Source of the DNA: Tenacibaculum sp. 190524A02b
GTDB lineage: Bacteria; Bacteroidota; Bacteroidia; Flavobacteriales; Flavobacteriaceae
Assembly (NCBI RefSeq): GCF_964036645.1
Contig: NZ_OZ038525.1
Location: 1,225,501 to 1,289,500 of the forward strand
Direction of reading: 5' to 3'
Length of the DNA: 64,000 nt
Both the position numbers and the translations under genes were made by a program. A model generated the notes under the pieces. That model did not search any database, was not told where the DNA came from, and saw only the letters and a list, made by a program, of their open reading frames with translations. Shown here one piece after another: positions 38,586-47,652 of this stretch. The first letter of the stretch is position 1; every line of letters begins with the position of its first letter.

Positions 38586-40544
38586 TTAATTTCCTCCTAT
38601 TTGATTAAAGGTGTTTACTTCTAACGCATTGGGATTGGATGCCGTAATTTCAAAAATAGCATCATTGAAATCGTTATCTCCATTAGGTACAGATATATCT
38701 TCAAAAGCAATAACTATAGAGTTACAGGTACTATCATGAAATATAATGCTTTGTTGCCTTCCGCTTAAGTTATAATCTATATCAGAATGTTGTGTATACC
38801 TTCCGTCTGTAATTTTACCATTTCTCCAACCATTGGCTATTAAAAAGAAATTAACCACAGTTCCTGCCTCAAAAGTTCCTAATAAACGCATGGTATTTCC
38901 TCTTACTAACTCTCCTCCTGATCTTTCAGCTGAAGCGTTTGGAAATATAACTACTTTATCTACTAAATCTGGGCTGCTTGGTTTATTACCTTCTTGATAG
39001 GTATAATATCCTAGAACATTTTTATAACCTGCTCCTTCATCTATAAAAGTTAAAGTTAAATCTGTTGTTTCTTTAATGACAAGGTTTTTTACTGGATTGG
39101 TAAAATACTCAGGATGATTAGTCATTGCATTTTGTCTTTCTGGTAACACTGTACTATAAATTGTATTTAAAAGAGTACTACAAATAACTTTATCTTCTTC
39201 TAAACCGTCTGGTTTTCCCATTCTATTATACGTAGTAATGGTTTTATATTCATCTTTGACACGTTTTCTTAAAATTTTAAAACCGCCACCTCCTTTGGCT
39301 ACAAATACCCATTCTCCATTTGCTTTTATGTAATTAGCAGAAGCGCCTTCTTCTGCCATATCCCAATGAAATATAGGTAAGATATTTTCGCTATTGCTTG
39401 TTGGGTGTGGTGATATTGAAATACCATCAGAACCGTTGGCTGCATATACATAATCTGTATCTGAACTTACTCCATTGGTATTTCCTGCTACTAGCATTAG
39501 CCCTTTAGATACATTGGTTATAGAACCATTATCTACATCTACTAAAGCTATTCCGTCTTTTCCTTTTGCTACATACACTTTACTATCATCTATTGATGAA
39601 AACTCCATTGTTGATTTACCTCTATAGGTCTCCACCACATTTTGATGCCATATTTCACCAATATCATAACTAGTAGTCGCTAAATCTTTCCCTACATTAT
39701 CAACCCTTAATCTAGCTTCTGTTCCTGTTACTAAACTCACTACTTTATCTCCTGTATTACTACCATTTACCGCTACATATTTAGCATTGCTATAGCTTTC
39801 TGCATTCATGGCTTCTAATGTACTTTTATTTAATTGTACGGTACCTCCATGTGTTTTTCCTGAGGTTACATATAGATAATCATTGGTTACAGCTATACCA
39901 TTAGCAGAAGCAGAGACTCCCTCTGCATCTAACTGATTTGTTAAATTTACTCTTCTGTATTTGTTATTAAAAACATCGTTATCTGTATCAAACTCATATA
40001 AAACTGCCCCATTTTTTTCATGAGATAACGCTGCCCAAACTCTAAAATCTGATGCATTAGTAACTGTTCCTGAAGTTACTGCATTTACATCTGCATTCGG
40101 AAAGTTAGCTTGTGTTATAATTTGTGGAAAATTAGCATTATTTAAATCTATAATTTCAATGGCTCCTAGATGTGTATCTCCTTGCTTATGATAACTTACA
40201 TAGGCTTTGTTATTTGCCAAGGTAATATGTGTAGCACTTAATGTTTCTCCACTTAATTGTAAAGGAGCTACTTCAGCTACATATTCCCAATAGTTCATTT
40301 CTTTAGCACCGTTAATAAAATTATTAGCGCTATTTTTTGCATTTACCCCTGTTACTAAAGGAGTGATAGTTGCAGTTCTATTGATATAAGTTATTCTTTT
40401 TGAAAGCTCTTCTCTGTTATTATTTACAGAAAAAGGAACCTCTTCATTAAAGTCGGTTACTATTTTGTCTGTAGAAGGGGAACTACAACCTAGTATTAAT
40501 GAAAAGAGGGATAAAAAACCTATTTTACATACATTTTTTCTCAT
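38586..40544 (-). CDS. Lipoprotein with LVIVD-type beta-propeller and C-terminal DUF4114 domain
   Basis: 652 residues with a lipoprotein signal (LSLFSLILGC, Cys about residue 20). Residues about 85-420 contain repeated beta-propeller blades of the LVIVD type (AYVSYHKQGDTHLGAIEIIDL, VYVAKGKDGIALVDVDNGS, VYAANGSDGISIS, VFVAKGGGGFKIL). The C-terminal 150 residues carry a DUF4114 domain (GYKNVLGYYTY, then IAFEDISVPNGDNDFNDAIFEI). DUF4114 occurs in secreted Bacteroidota and cyanobacterial surface proteins, and its acidic DNDFND segment suggests calcium binding. It lies 71 nt downstream of the polysaccharide operon on the same strand. It could be co-expressed with that operon, though no terminator decides this. 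Confidence 0.8.
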   Translation of the reverse strand: MRKNVCKIGFLSLFSLILGCSSPSTDKIVTDFNEEVPFSVNNNREELSKRITYINRTATITPLVTGVNAKNSANNFINGAKEMNYWEYVAEVAPLQLSGETLSATHITLANNKAYVSYHKQGDTHLGAIEIIDLNNANFPQIITQANFPNADVNAVTSGTVTNASDFRVWAALSHEKNGAVLYEFDTDNDVFNNKYRRVNLTNQLDAEGVSASANGIAVTNDYLYVTSGKTHGGTVQLNKSTLEAMNAESYSNAKYVAVNGSNTGDKVVSLVTGTEARLRVDNVGKDLATTSYDIGEIWHQNVVETYRGKSTMEFSSIDDSKVYVAKGKDGIALVDVDNGSITNVSKGLMLVAGNTNGVSSDTDYVYAANGSDGISISPHPTSNSENILPIFHWDMAEEGASANYIKANGEWVFVAKGGGGFKILRKRVKDEYKTITTYNRMGKPDGLEEDKVICSTLLNTIYSTVLPERQNAMTNHPEYFTNPVKNLVIKETTDLTLTFIDEGAGYKNVLGYYTYQEGNKPSSPDLVDKVVIFPNASAERSGGELVRGNTMRLLGTFEAGTVVNFFLIANGWRNGKITDGRYTQHSDIDYNLSGRQQSIIFHDSTCNSIVIAFEDISVPNGDNDFNDAIFEITASNPNALEVNTFNQIGGN

Positions 40545-40590
40545 AATTAATAAATTTAGTTAGGTTAATTGGGTGATTTTTGAATTAATT

Positions 40591-40619
40591 TTTAAATGTT
40601 TATTTTTTATTAAAGTTAC
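40591..40619 (+). repeat. 29-bp direct repeat, left copy (flanks polysaccharide operon)
   Basis: A 29-nt sequence beginning TTTAAATGTTTA and ending TTAAAGTTAC is repeated exactly at 47959-47987 in the same orientation. The left copy overlaps the stop codon of the GT2 gene. Confidence 0.85.
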
Positions 40620-41947
40620 AATCCGGCTCTTTTAGCTTGTGAGGAGGATTTATAAGGGTTCCAAGGATCTTCAAAAGATCGTTTAAAGAAAAATTCTTTA
40701 TAATATGCTATTGTTCTAATAATTCTTAGGTAAGTTCCAGTGTAAATTGTCATTAAGGATACATAAGGCCACAAATACAACTCTTCTTTTCTTCTTTCAG
40801 AGAAAACATATATACTGATCATTTGTATATAAGACATCACAAAATACAGTGTAAAATTCATAGGTATCACAAATTTTAACTGACTCGTATAGTTTACAAT
40901 GATATCAATGATATAAATCCACCATAGGATATCTAATATTACATTATAAAATACATTTTCTGCTAATGAAAAAAAGTTAGACCAATTGAAGTTTGCATGC
41001 GGAAAATAGACATCTTTATGTTTACGTACTCTAAAACGAATAATAGATTTATCCCAACGTAAACGTTGTTTAGTCAAAACTTTAAACTTTGAAGGTGCAT
41101 TGGTTAAACAAATAGCTTTAGGCTGAAAATAGATTTTATAGCCCGATTTTCTAATCTTTACAGTAATATCACCATCTAACCCTGGCCCTATATCCCAACC
41201 ACCTATGCTATCTATAATATCTTTTCTAAAAGCGCCAAAAGCTCCTGATATTATTTTATAAATTCCTAAATAAGAAGTTACAATTCTACCTACAGAAACG
41301 GTTTTTAAATACTCTATTGCTTGTAATTTGGCACATAAACTTTCTCGGTAGTTCCTTACTTTTACATTCCCTCCTACAGCTCCTATTTTTTCATCCATAA
41401 AAAAGGGAATAAGTACTTGCTCAATAGCATCACTATCAAATGAGCAATCTGCATCTAAATGCACAATGTATTTACCAACACTGTAACGCAAGGCTAAATT
41501 AGCTGCAGAAGCTTTACCACCACGCATTTCATTTCTGATAAACATATCAATAAGTCCTAATTTTTCTAGGTTTCTACCTATAATAGGTGTATCGTCATCA
41601 GAACCATCATCTACAATAATAAGCTCAAAGTTTTTAAACGTTTGTTCAGCTAAAGATTTTGTTAATTTGTACAAATGTTTCCCCTCGTTTTTCCCTGGAA
41701 TTATTACAGAAACTAACGGATTTTCTGTAAATAGTTTTTGTCTAGCTTTTTCAAACTTTTCATTTCTACTTTTACGCTGTAACCAAAATATAAACGCAAT
41801 AATATAGTCTACAATAATATAGCGGGTGAACTCAAACAATACAAAGTACCAAAATACCCGTATAAACTTATTGATTCCTACTACAAACCAATAGTTTACA
41901 TATTCGGGCATTAAGTTATGTATGCTTAAAATCATCATATTATTCAA
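40616..41947 (-). CDS. Processive family 2 glycosyltransferase (membrane polysaccharide synthase)
   Basis: 443 residues. An N-terminal hydrophobic region (about 25-58) precedes a cytoplasmic GT-A domain. The motifs are VIIPGKNEG, DDGSDDDT (UDP-sugar binding), HLDADCSFD (DxD, metal), and GLDGDITVKIRKSGY, then QRLRWDKS (the QxxRW signature of processive synthases such as hyaluronan, cellulose, PNAG and alginate enzymes). Three further hydrophobic segments follow (about 325-420) and would form the export channel. It is the last gene of a five-gene operon and overlaps the preceding TackOD1 gene by 8 nt. The partner dehydrogenase suggests that a uronic-acid-type sugar is polymerised. The exact polymer cannot be read from sequence. 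Confidence 0.88.
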   Translation of the reverse strand: MNNMMILSIHNLMPEYVNYWFVVGINKFIRVFWYFVLFEFTRYIIVDYIIAFIFWLQRKSRNEKFEKARQKLFTENPLVSVIIPGKNEGKHLYKLTKSLAEQTFKNFELIIVDDGSDDDTPIIGRNLEKLGLIDMFIRNEMRGGKASAANLALRYSVGKYIVHLDADCSFDSDAIEQVLIPFFMDEKIGAVGGNVKVRNYRESLCAKLQAIEYLKTVSVGRIVTSYLGIYKIISGAFGAFRKDIIDSIGGWDIGPGLDGDITVKIRKSGYKIYFQPKAICLTNAPSKFKVLTKQRLRWDKSIIRFRVRKHKDVYFPHANFNWSNFFSLAENVFYNVILDILWWIYIIDIIVNYTSQLKFVIPMNFTLYFVMSYIQMISIYVFSERRKEELYLWPYVSLMTIYTGTYLRIIRTIAYYKEFFFKRSFEDPWNPYKSSSQAKRAGL

Positions 41948-43313
41948 AGTAATTTTGTACTAAAGTGTTGTCCATTATTTGCTTATAAGATATTTCTATG
42001 TTTTGTTGGGTATCTTCTAAATTATCACTGATTAGTTTTGCTAAGTTGTATTGTATATTCTCAAGGCGTTCTAACTCATCTTCTTTTGTTTCAGGAAGTA
42101 ATAAGTAATAACAATTAAATTTTTTAGCGCATAAAATATCAGCCTCAACCAAATAAGATTTTATAATCCCTCCTATTTCATGCATTAATTCTTTTTTAAC
42201 ATCTGTATTTAATATTTCTAGTTGTGGATTGTTAAAAGAAACTTTTACAAAAAAACTATTACATTTGGTTGTTTTTACTCTTTGAATTTCCTGTCTTAAT
42301 AATATTTTATAAAGAGGAAAGCTCATGCTGCCTCTAGCTACTGATTTTTTTACATCTTGCTCTTTATAGTTACCTATTACATGGTTCTCACCTTTTTGAG
42401 TAATACTATAATTACCTATTCTTTTTTCTATTAATTCATCTAATTGCTGTTCAGTATTACAATCTATACACAGTGCTTTCATTCCTGTATTTTGGAATTC
42501 ATGCGTACAATTGTTACAAGAATAAATTGTTGAAGGTTTATCATAGTCAATACCAATATGTCTAAGTTGCTTATCACATTTAGGGCATTCTAAACCATTT
42601 TCTGTTTTAAAATCTTTTTCTGGTGCTACATGAGCACATACAAAATGATGAACCATATCATGTGCTTCAATATCTATAGAGTCACATTTTGGGCAGCACT
42701 CTCTGAAATTAATATAATTGCTATTACAACTTTTACAAACATGGACATAATCGTGAAGTTTAAAAGAAATCAATTTATTATATACTAATTTGTCTAAAAG
42801 CTTTAGCATAACCATCATTTCTGAATTTTTATACAGTAATGAAATGTATGGAAATAGATAGCCTATCAGATTATTTCTTGATGTTATTGGAGTAATTGTT
42901 TTGTTTCTAGTAAAACAGTAACCTAATAGTTTATATGTTACTAACTCTTTATGTGATTTTAAACTAGAAACACTTAACTTATCTATACGTTTATTTATTA
43001 TTCGTATTCTTTGCGCATAGGATGATAGCATATTAATATCAATATATCCATCTGTATGAATTAGAATATTTTTAGATAATGCATATATATTATTAATAAA
43101 AATAGGCATAAAGCCTATTTTTATTTCTTCTACAACAATAATTTGGTATAAAATATCTTTGGCATGTTGTTCATCTTCTGTATCAATTATAATAGCATTA
43201 ATGTACTCCAATTCTTGATTTCGAAGTTCATAAGCATGCATAACCCTTAAAAGATTTAACCCTTCAAAAGATATTTTTTTTGAATCACTACTATGTTTAA
43301 GTAGGTTTATCAT
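41940..43313 (-). CDS. TackOD1-domain zinc-ribbon regulator with degenerate GGDEF-like tail
   Basis: 457 residues, no signal peptide. The centre (about residues 190-295) carries a TackOD1-type zinc-binding domain: pairs CKSC, CCPKC, CPKC, CNNC and CIDC, with the characteristic HHFVCAHVAPEKDF and LRHIGIDYDKPSTIYSC segments. The first 120 residues look like a pseudo-receiver fold (INAIIIDTEDEQ, then IGFMPIFINN, ILIHTDGYI). The last 130 resemble a GGDEF/cyclase-type domain without the GG(D/E)EF signature (FPLYKILLRQEIQRV, CNSFFVKVSF, DILCAKKFNCYYLLLPET). TackOD1 is known from signalling proteins in thaumarchaea and bacteria. Its place between the sugar dehydrogenase and the synthase suggests it controls polymer synthesis, as Alg44 or PilZ proteins do elsewhere. 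That role is inference. Confidence 0.72.
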   Translation of the reverse strand: MINLLKHSSDSKKISFEGLNLLRVMHAYELRNQELEYINAIIIDTEDEQHAKDILYQIIVVEEIKIGFMPIFINNIYALSKNILIHTDGYIDINMLSSYAQRIRIINKRIDKLSVSSLKSHKELVTYKLLGYCFTRNKTITPITSRNNLIGYLFPYISLLYKNSEMMVMLKLLDKLVYNKLISFKLHDYVHVCKSCNSNYINFRECCPKCDSIDIEAHDMVHHFVCAHVAPEKDFKTENGLECPKCDKQLRHIGIDYDKPSTIYSCNNCTHEFQNTGMKALCIDCNTEQQLDELIEKRIGNYSITQKGENHVIGNYKEQDVKKSVARGSMSFPLYKILLRQEIQRVKTTKCNSFFVKVSFNNPQLEILNTDVKKELMHEIGGIIKSYLVEADILCAKKFNCYYLLLPETKEDELERLENIQYNLAKLISDNLEDTQQNIEISYKQIMDNTLVQNYFE

Positions 43314-43335
43314 TAGTATTTGTTTTAGTTAGTAT

Positions 43336-44703
43336 CTAAAGAGACATGTAAACTTCTTCTGGAAATTTATATTTCTTGTCTCCTTTTACATCAAAAATTA
43401 TAGTTTCTTGATTTCCATTTTTCATGTAATCATAATAGGCTAAGTGCTTATAATTTTCATGATCTACAGCTAGTATAATGGCATCAAACTTTTCAGAAGT
43501 TGTATTTTGTATTTCTAAACCGTATCTATTTTTAACTTCTATAGATTCAGCTAAATAATCTTGAACAATTACTTTAAAGCCTCTTTCTTGAAGTTCTATA
43601 CATAACTCAGCCGTTTTAGAATTTCTAATATCATTCACATTTTCTTTAAATGTGATTCCTTTTACTAAAATTGAAACACCTTCTTGTAATAGCTTTCTAT
43701 CCTTTAATCTGGCTTCAAGTCTATCTGCTATAAAAGTTACCATACCTTCATTAACTTTTCTAGCTTGTTGGATTAGTTTAGGTGAATAGTTATTTTCTTT
43801 TGCCTTACTTATTAAGTAATACGGATCTACGCCTATGCAATGACCACCTACTAAACCAGGAAAATAATTATGGAAGTTCCATTTTGTACCTGCTGCTTCT
43901 AAAACTTCTTTAGTATTGATTCCTAAACGAGAAAAGATATTTGACAGCTCATTCATTAAACTAATATTTACATCTCGTTGTACATTCTCAACTACTTTTG
44001 CTGATTCTGCTACTTTAATACTTGGTGCTTTGTGAACTCCTGCAGTAACAACTGTTTCGTAAACACTTGAGACTAATTCCAAAGATTCTGGCGTACTTGC
44101 TGAAACTATTTTTTTTGTTTTGGTAAATGTATGTTTAGTATCTCCCGGATTAATTCTTTCAGGTGAATATCCAACCGTAAACTCTTTATTAAATTTTAAA
44201 TCGGATATCTTCTCTAAAATAGGTACACAAACTTCTTCTGTACAACCCGGAAATACGGTAGACTCAAACACAACGCAATCTCCTTTTTTTAGAAATTGAG
44301 CTATCGTTTTTGTTGCAGATTTTAATGGTGTTAAGTTGGGTTTTTTGCTTTTGTTGATAGGTGTTGGAACAGCTACAATATAAAATTTAGCATTTCTAAT
44401 ATCCTTGATATTAGATGAAAATTCAATGTCTTTATTTTTAAAATCCTTGGATGTTAATTCTTTACAAGGATCAACACTGTTTTTTAAACTGTTTACTTTG
44501 TGGCTATTTATATCAAAGCCTATCACTTTAAATTTTGCTGCCATATGTAAAGCCAATGGTAAACCAACATAGCCTAAACCTATTACAGCAATAGATTCTT
44601 CTTTGTTTAGCAATTTCGAATATATCTCATTTTGTTGAGTTATAAACGGTGGTCTTACTTCTAATAATTCTAGGGGGGATTGAATTCTAGGTAGTAATGT
44701 CAT
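43336..44703 (-). CDS. Nucleotide-sugar dehydrogenase (UDP-glucose/GlcNAc 6-dehydrogenase family, TviB/WbpA-like)
   Basis: 455 residues. The Rossmann NAD-binding motif is IAVIGLGYVGLPLA near residue 38. The family signature follows: VPTPINKSKKPNL, FESTVFPGCTEEVC, GYSPERINPGD, the helix KVVENVQRDVNISLMNEL, then the catalytic Cys in GGHCIGVDPYYL, and a C-terminal KGITFKENVNDIRNSK. It oxidises the C6 hydroxyl of a UDP-sugar to the uronic acid with two NAD+. The SPERINPGD and long DPYYLISKA features favour the UDP-N-acetylhexosamine (TviB/WbpA) branch over plain UDP-glucose, but this is tentative. It would supply the precursor to the GT2 synthase 22 nt plus one gene downstream. Confidence 0.88.
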   Translation of the reverse strand: MTLLPRIQSPLELLEVRPPFITQQNEIYSKLLNKEESIAVIGLGYVGLPLALHMAAKFKVIGFDINSHKVNSLKNSVDPCKELTSKDFKNKDIEFSSNIKDIRNAKFYIVAVPTPINKSKKPNLTPLKSATKTIAQFLKKGDCVVFESTVFPGCTEEVCVPILEKISDLKFNKEFTVGYSPERINPGDTKHTFTKTKKIVSASTPESLELVSSVYETVVTAGVHKAPSIKVAESAKVVENVQRDVNISLMNELSNIFSRLGINTKEVLEAAGTKWNFHNYFPGLVGGHCIGVDPYYLISKAKENNYSPKLIQQARKVNEGMVTFIADRLEARLKDRKLLQEGVSILVKGITFKENVNDIRNSKTAELCIELQERGFKVIVQDYLAESIEVKNRYGLEIQNTTSEKFDAIILAVDHENYKHLAYYDYMKNGNQETIIFDVKGDKKYKFPEEVYMSL

Positions 44704-44814
44704 AATGATAAGTATTTTAAGTATTGTTCATGTTTATTTTTTTACAGTAAGTTAATGTTCTTTTTTATTGTTTCTTAATAGAGTGTCAATTGTTGCTAAG
44801 TCATAATTTATGTT

Positions 44815-45840
44815 TTATATTTTGTTAATTTTTACTTTTAAATTTAATTTATAATACTTTCCCCATGCAGGGATTTCTTCTTTATCTATAGGAATTATTT
44901 CCGCTAAAATATTACGTTCTGTAGGCTCGTATTTTTTTTGAAATTCAGTAGGTGCTTTATAAGTTGCTATATATAGTTTTTTTATTATTCCTTTAGATAT
45001 TGTTTTGTCAGGAAACTCTACATGTACTAAGCTTCCTTTTTTTACTTTGGCAATGTCTTTTAAATTAAAATATGCTTTAATAAATACCTTTTCTACATCA
45101 TGGATAGTCATTACTTTTTCTGCTTTGTAACAAGCTTCCTCACTATTCTTTAATATTTGCCCAATAACTCCTTTTATTGGAGATCTATAGGTATTTGTAA
45201 AATTTTGATTTCCTCTTGCTATAGCATCATTGTTTTTTTTATTAGAGGTATGTTTTTTTTGTAAAGACAATAAATAAATTTCGTTTTTAAGTAATTTAAT
45301 TTCGCCTTGTAAAGCTAATTTTTTCACTTTTAACTCATCTGCTTTATCTTTTGTATATACATCTAATAAAATGAGTTTAATAGTTTGTTTTTCTTGTGAT
45401 TCTAAAAGTTTTAATTGTTCTTTTAAGTGTTGTAACCTAACATATTTCAGTTTAATTTCTCTTAAAATATCTTCATAGTCTGTAAAATACCTTTCTTTTT
45501 TATCTATGTTTTTTAAGACAATTGAAGCGTCACTATCAAAATCATCTTGAAAATAATTAAATAGTTTACTATTAGAAAAAACAGTATCTCCTTCGTTGAT
45601 AAAAATTTCTTTTACACGTATATCATTGGTAAAATTTACATCTACTTTTTCCATTAACATTTGCCCATTTCCATATATCCACACTGTTTTTTTATAAATA
45701 AAACTCCCTAACCAAAAAATTAACAACAACAACAACGCAAAATATAAAACCCTATCCAAGTTTAGTTTCTTCTTTTGTTTTTTGGGTTCTTTCAGTGTTC
45801 TTATAACTGCTTTTCCCTTTTTGTAGCTAAATTTCTTCAT
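44815..45840 (-). CDS. HlyD/Alg44-like periplasmic membrane-fusion protein
   Basis: 341 residues: a basic cytoplasmic N-terminus, one transmembrane helix near residues 28-48 (LYFALLLLLIFWLGSFIY), then a biotinyl-lipoyl-like half-motif (IRVKEIFINEGDTVFSN), a long coiled coil (about 110-200) and the second half-motif with beta-barrel (YRSPIKGVIGQIL, VFIKAYFNLKDIAKVKKG). This is the HlyD/EmrA adaptor layout. It sits 3 nt after the TolC-like gene. In alginate-type systems an HlyD-like part links the inner-membrane synthase to the outer-membrane porin, and the same job is likely here. No c-di-GMP-binding PilZ domain is seen. Confidence 0.82.
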   Translation of the reverse strand: MKKFSYKKGKAVIRTLKEPKKQKKKLNLDRVLYFALLLLLIFWLGSFIYKKTVWIYGNGQMLMEKVDVNFTNDIRVKEIFINEGDTVFSNSKLFNYFQDDFDSDASIVLKNIDKKERYFTDYEDILREIKLKYVRLQHLKEQLKLLESQEKQTIKLILLDVYTKDKADELKVKKLALQGEIKLLKNEIYLLSLQKKHTSNKKNNDAIARGNQNFTNTYRSPIKGVIGQILKNSEEACYKAEKVMTIHDVEKVFIKAYFNLKDIAKVKKGSLVHVEFPDKTISKGIIKKLYIATYKAPTEFQKKYEPTERNILAEIIPIDKEEIPAWGKYYKLNLKVKINKI

Positions 45841-45843
45841 TTT

Positions 45844-47427
45844 TTAAAATAGGTTTTTGAGTTTTTTATCTATGTAATTCGCTACTGTTTTATAACTTTT
45901 AGCTTTCACTGTTTTATAAGTTATTTTGTTTTTTATTAAGTAATTAATTGCTTTTAAATCATTCTCTACTACATAAACTACTTCTTGCCTTTTTGCTTTT
46001 AATAATTGTATTTGAAAAGTTAAACTATAATTTGAGTTAGAGCTTATCATTAAGGTTTCACTATTTAATTTTGAATTATAAACAAAAGGAGCTATTAATT
46101 TATTTATATTTTTTTCGCTATGAAGCTCAAAAACATGAGATAAAATGGTATATAATTGCCTTTTAATTTGCATTATATTTTCTAAAACTTTAAACTTCTC
46201 TTCCATTAAACTTAAAATTAACAACCCTGTTTCTGGATTATCAAGTTCTTCTTTTAACACCTTAAGTATTCGTATTCTTTCACTAATTACTTCACTATTT
46301 TTATATTGATTTTGTAAATCTTTTAATTTTTCATTGTATGAATTTACCTGCGTAATTAATCTATTTTGCTGCCCTACCGATTTATCTAAAAATTGAGATT
46401 CTAATAATTTAATCTTTGTTTTAATTATTTTTTTTCGATGATTAAATCTAATAGGTGCTCTAAATCGTAAGCCTACATTTGGGAAATAAATATTTTTACC
46501 CTTACCTATTAAATAACTCTGACCAGCGTATAGTGAAAGTGACAAATCATTAATAGCTCTATGTTCTAATAATACATTTCGTTTTTCAAATTTCTTTACT
46601 TCTTTTATTGTTTTACTTAACTCTAAGTCATCTATGTTTAAAACAAATAAAGAAAGTTTAGTTAACTCTTGAGCTTTAACAGAAATTTTATCTTTTAGTA
46701 TTGCATTTTCTTTTTTGATAACTTCTATTTGATTTTCTAATATGTGTATTTGATTTCCTACTTTTATTAAAGGCTCTCTTTTTACTAACTTTTGCGTGTA
46801 CATTGAACTTAAGAAATCAAAATACTGGTTTTCAAACTCTAAAAACTTTTCAAATAGGAATAACACTTCTGTATTATAAACATAGCTGTAATCTATTCTA
46901 AATTGTCTTCTCCAAAGAATTTTTGATTCTTCTAAATCCTTTTGCTTTAAACCTTTAATATCATTAAAAAGTTGTTTGGCTTTTGTTCTATTATGAATAA
47001 ATCCATTTTTTAAAATATTCCACTCAACTTCCATACTTGCTCGTCCTATATTAAATAAGTTGGTTTCTTCTTCAAAAATATTTCTAAAATTATAATTTGC
47101 ACTAGCTTTAAAAACTAAACCTAAATCCATCAAAAACTGTGATGCTTGTAATTTTTTTAAGTCAATTAACAATTGATTGATATTTTTTGTTTTGTTCTCC
47201 TTATCCTTACCAAATAATAACAAAGAAGCGTTTTCTCCATTTTTTGACAACCATAAATTAGGTTTAACATCTTTATAAATCAATTCCGCCCTATTAATAA
47301 GGGTATCTAATGATTGACTATATAAATTAGATGATATGGATATAAAAAAGATTAACATAAAACTTTGATAATAATTTGTTGGTTTCTTAATTAAAAGTCC
47401 AATCAAACTATAATTTTTAAACTTCAT
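45844..47427 (-). CDS. TolC-like outer-membrane efflux/export protein
   Basis: 527 residues with a signal peptide that ends near ISISSNLYSQ (residue about 38). The body is dominated by long charged amphipathic helices (for example IEVIKKENAILKDKISVKAQEL and VNSYNEKLKDLQNQYKNSE) separated by short strand-like pieces (LSLYAGQSYLI, FPNVGLRFRAPIRF), as in outer-membrane factors of the TolC class. A C-terminal extension of about 70 residues, beginning near VVYVVENDLKAINYLI, is unusual for TolC proteins. It is the first gene of the five-gene polysaccharide operon and is followed 3 nt later by the HlyD-like partner. The family assignment rests on pattern and context, not on a strong motif. Confidence 0.65.
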   Translation of the reverse strand: MKFKNYSLIGLLIKKPTNYYQSFMLIFFISISSNLYSQSLDTLINRAELIYKDVKPNLWLSKNGENASLLLFGKDKENKTKNINQLLIDLKKLQASQFLMDLGLVFKASANYNFRNIFEEETNLFNIGRASMEVEWNILKNGFIHNRTKAKQLFNDIKGLKQKDLEESKILWRRQFRIDYSYVYNTEVLFLFEKFLEFENQYFDFLSSMYTQKLVKREPLIKVGNQIHILENQIEVIKKENAILKDKISVKAQELTKLSLFVLNIDDLELSKTIKEVKKFEKRNVLLEHRAINDLSLSLYAGQSYLIGKGKNIYFPNVGLRFRAPIRFNHRKKIIKTKIKLLESQFLDKSVGQQNRLITQVNSYNEKLKDLQNQYKNSEVISERIRILKVLKEELDNPETGLLILSLMEEKFKVLENIMQIKRQLYTILSHVFELHSEKNINKLIAPFVYNSKLNSETLMISSNSNYSLTFQIQLLKAKRQEVVYVVENDLKAINYLIKNKITYKTVKAKSYKTVANYIDKKLKNLF

Positions 47428-47574
47428 TTGTTATTAAACATTTAACTCTTAATTAGCTTTGAATTTTAAAATTCAAACATGTACTAACACAAAACAATTG
47501 AATAATTATTTAAGTGGGTATAGAGCGATTTTTTTTACGAATAAAAAACCAGATGGTTTATTAATCTATAAAAG

Positions 47575-47640
47575 CTATGCGAATTTTATTACTATTAAAT
47601 TCCGAATAGTTTTTTTAATTTTTCTAATATTATTTTTCAT
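47575..47640 (-). CDS. Possible 21-residue leader peptide
   Basis: ATG at 47638-47640, product MKNNIRKIKKTIRNLIVIKF plus Ala, ending at 47575. It is strongly basic. The only reason to consider it is its leader, CCCCCCGAAATC before ATG, which is nearly the same as CCCCCCGGAATCA before the giant adhesin start. It lies about 150 nt before the TolC-like gene and could be an operon leader ORF or chance. Confidence 0.25.
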   Translation of the reverse strand: MKNNIRKIKKTIRNLIVIKFA

Positions 47641-47646
47641 GATTTC

Positions 47647-47652
47647 GGGGGG
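47647..47652 (-). promoter_or_regulatory. C6 run upstream of the polysaccharide operon
   Basis: The minus strand reads AATCCCCCCGAAATC and then ATG (47640). The flanks ATTTC and GAAAT can pair, which would put the C run in a loop. It matches the C runs before 34579, 34852 and 37145. Confidence 0.35.
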
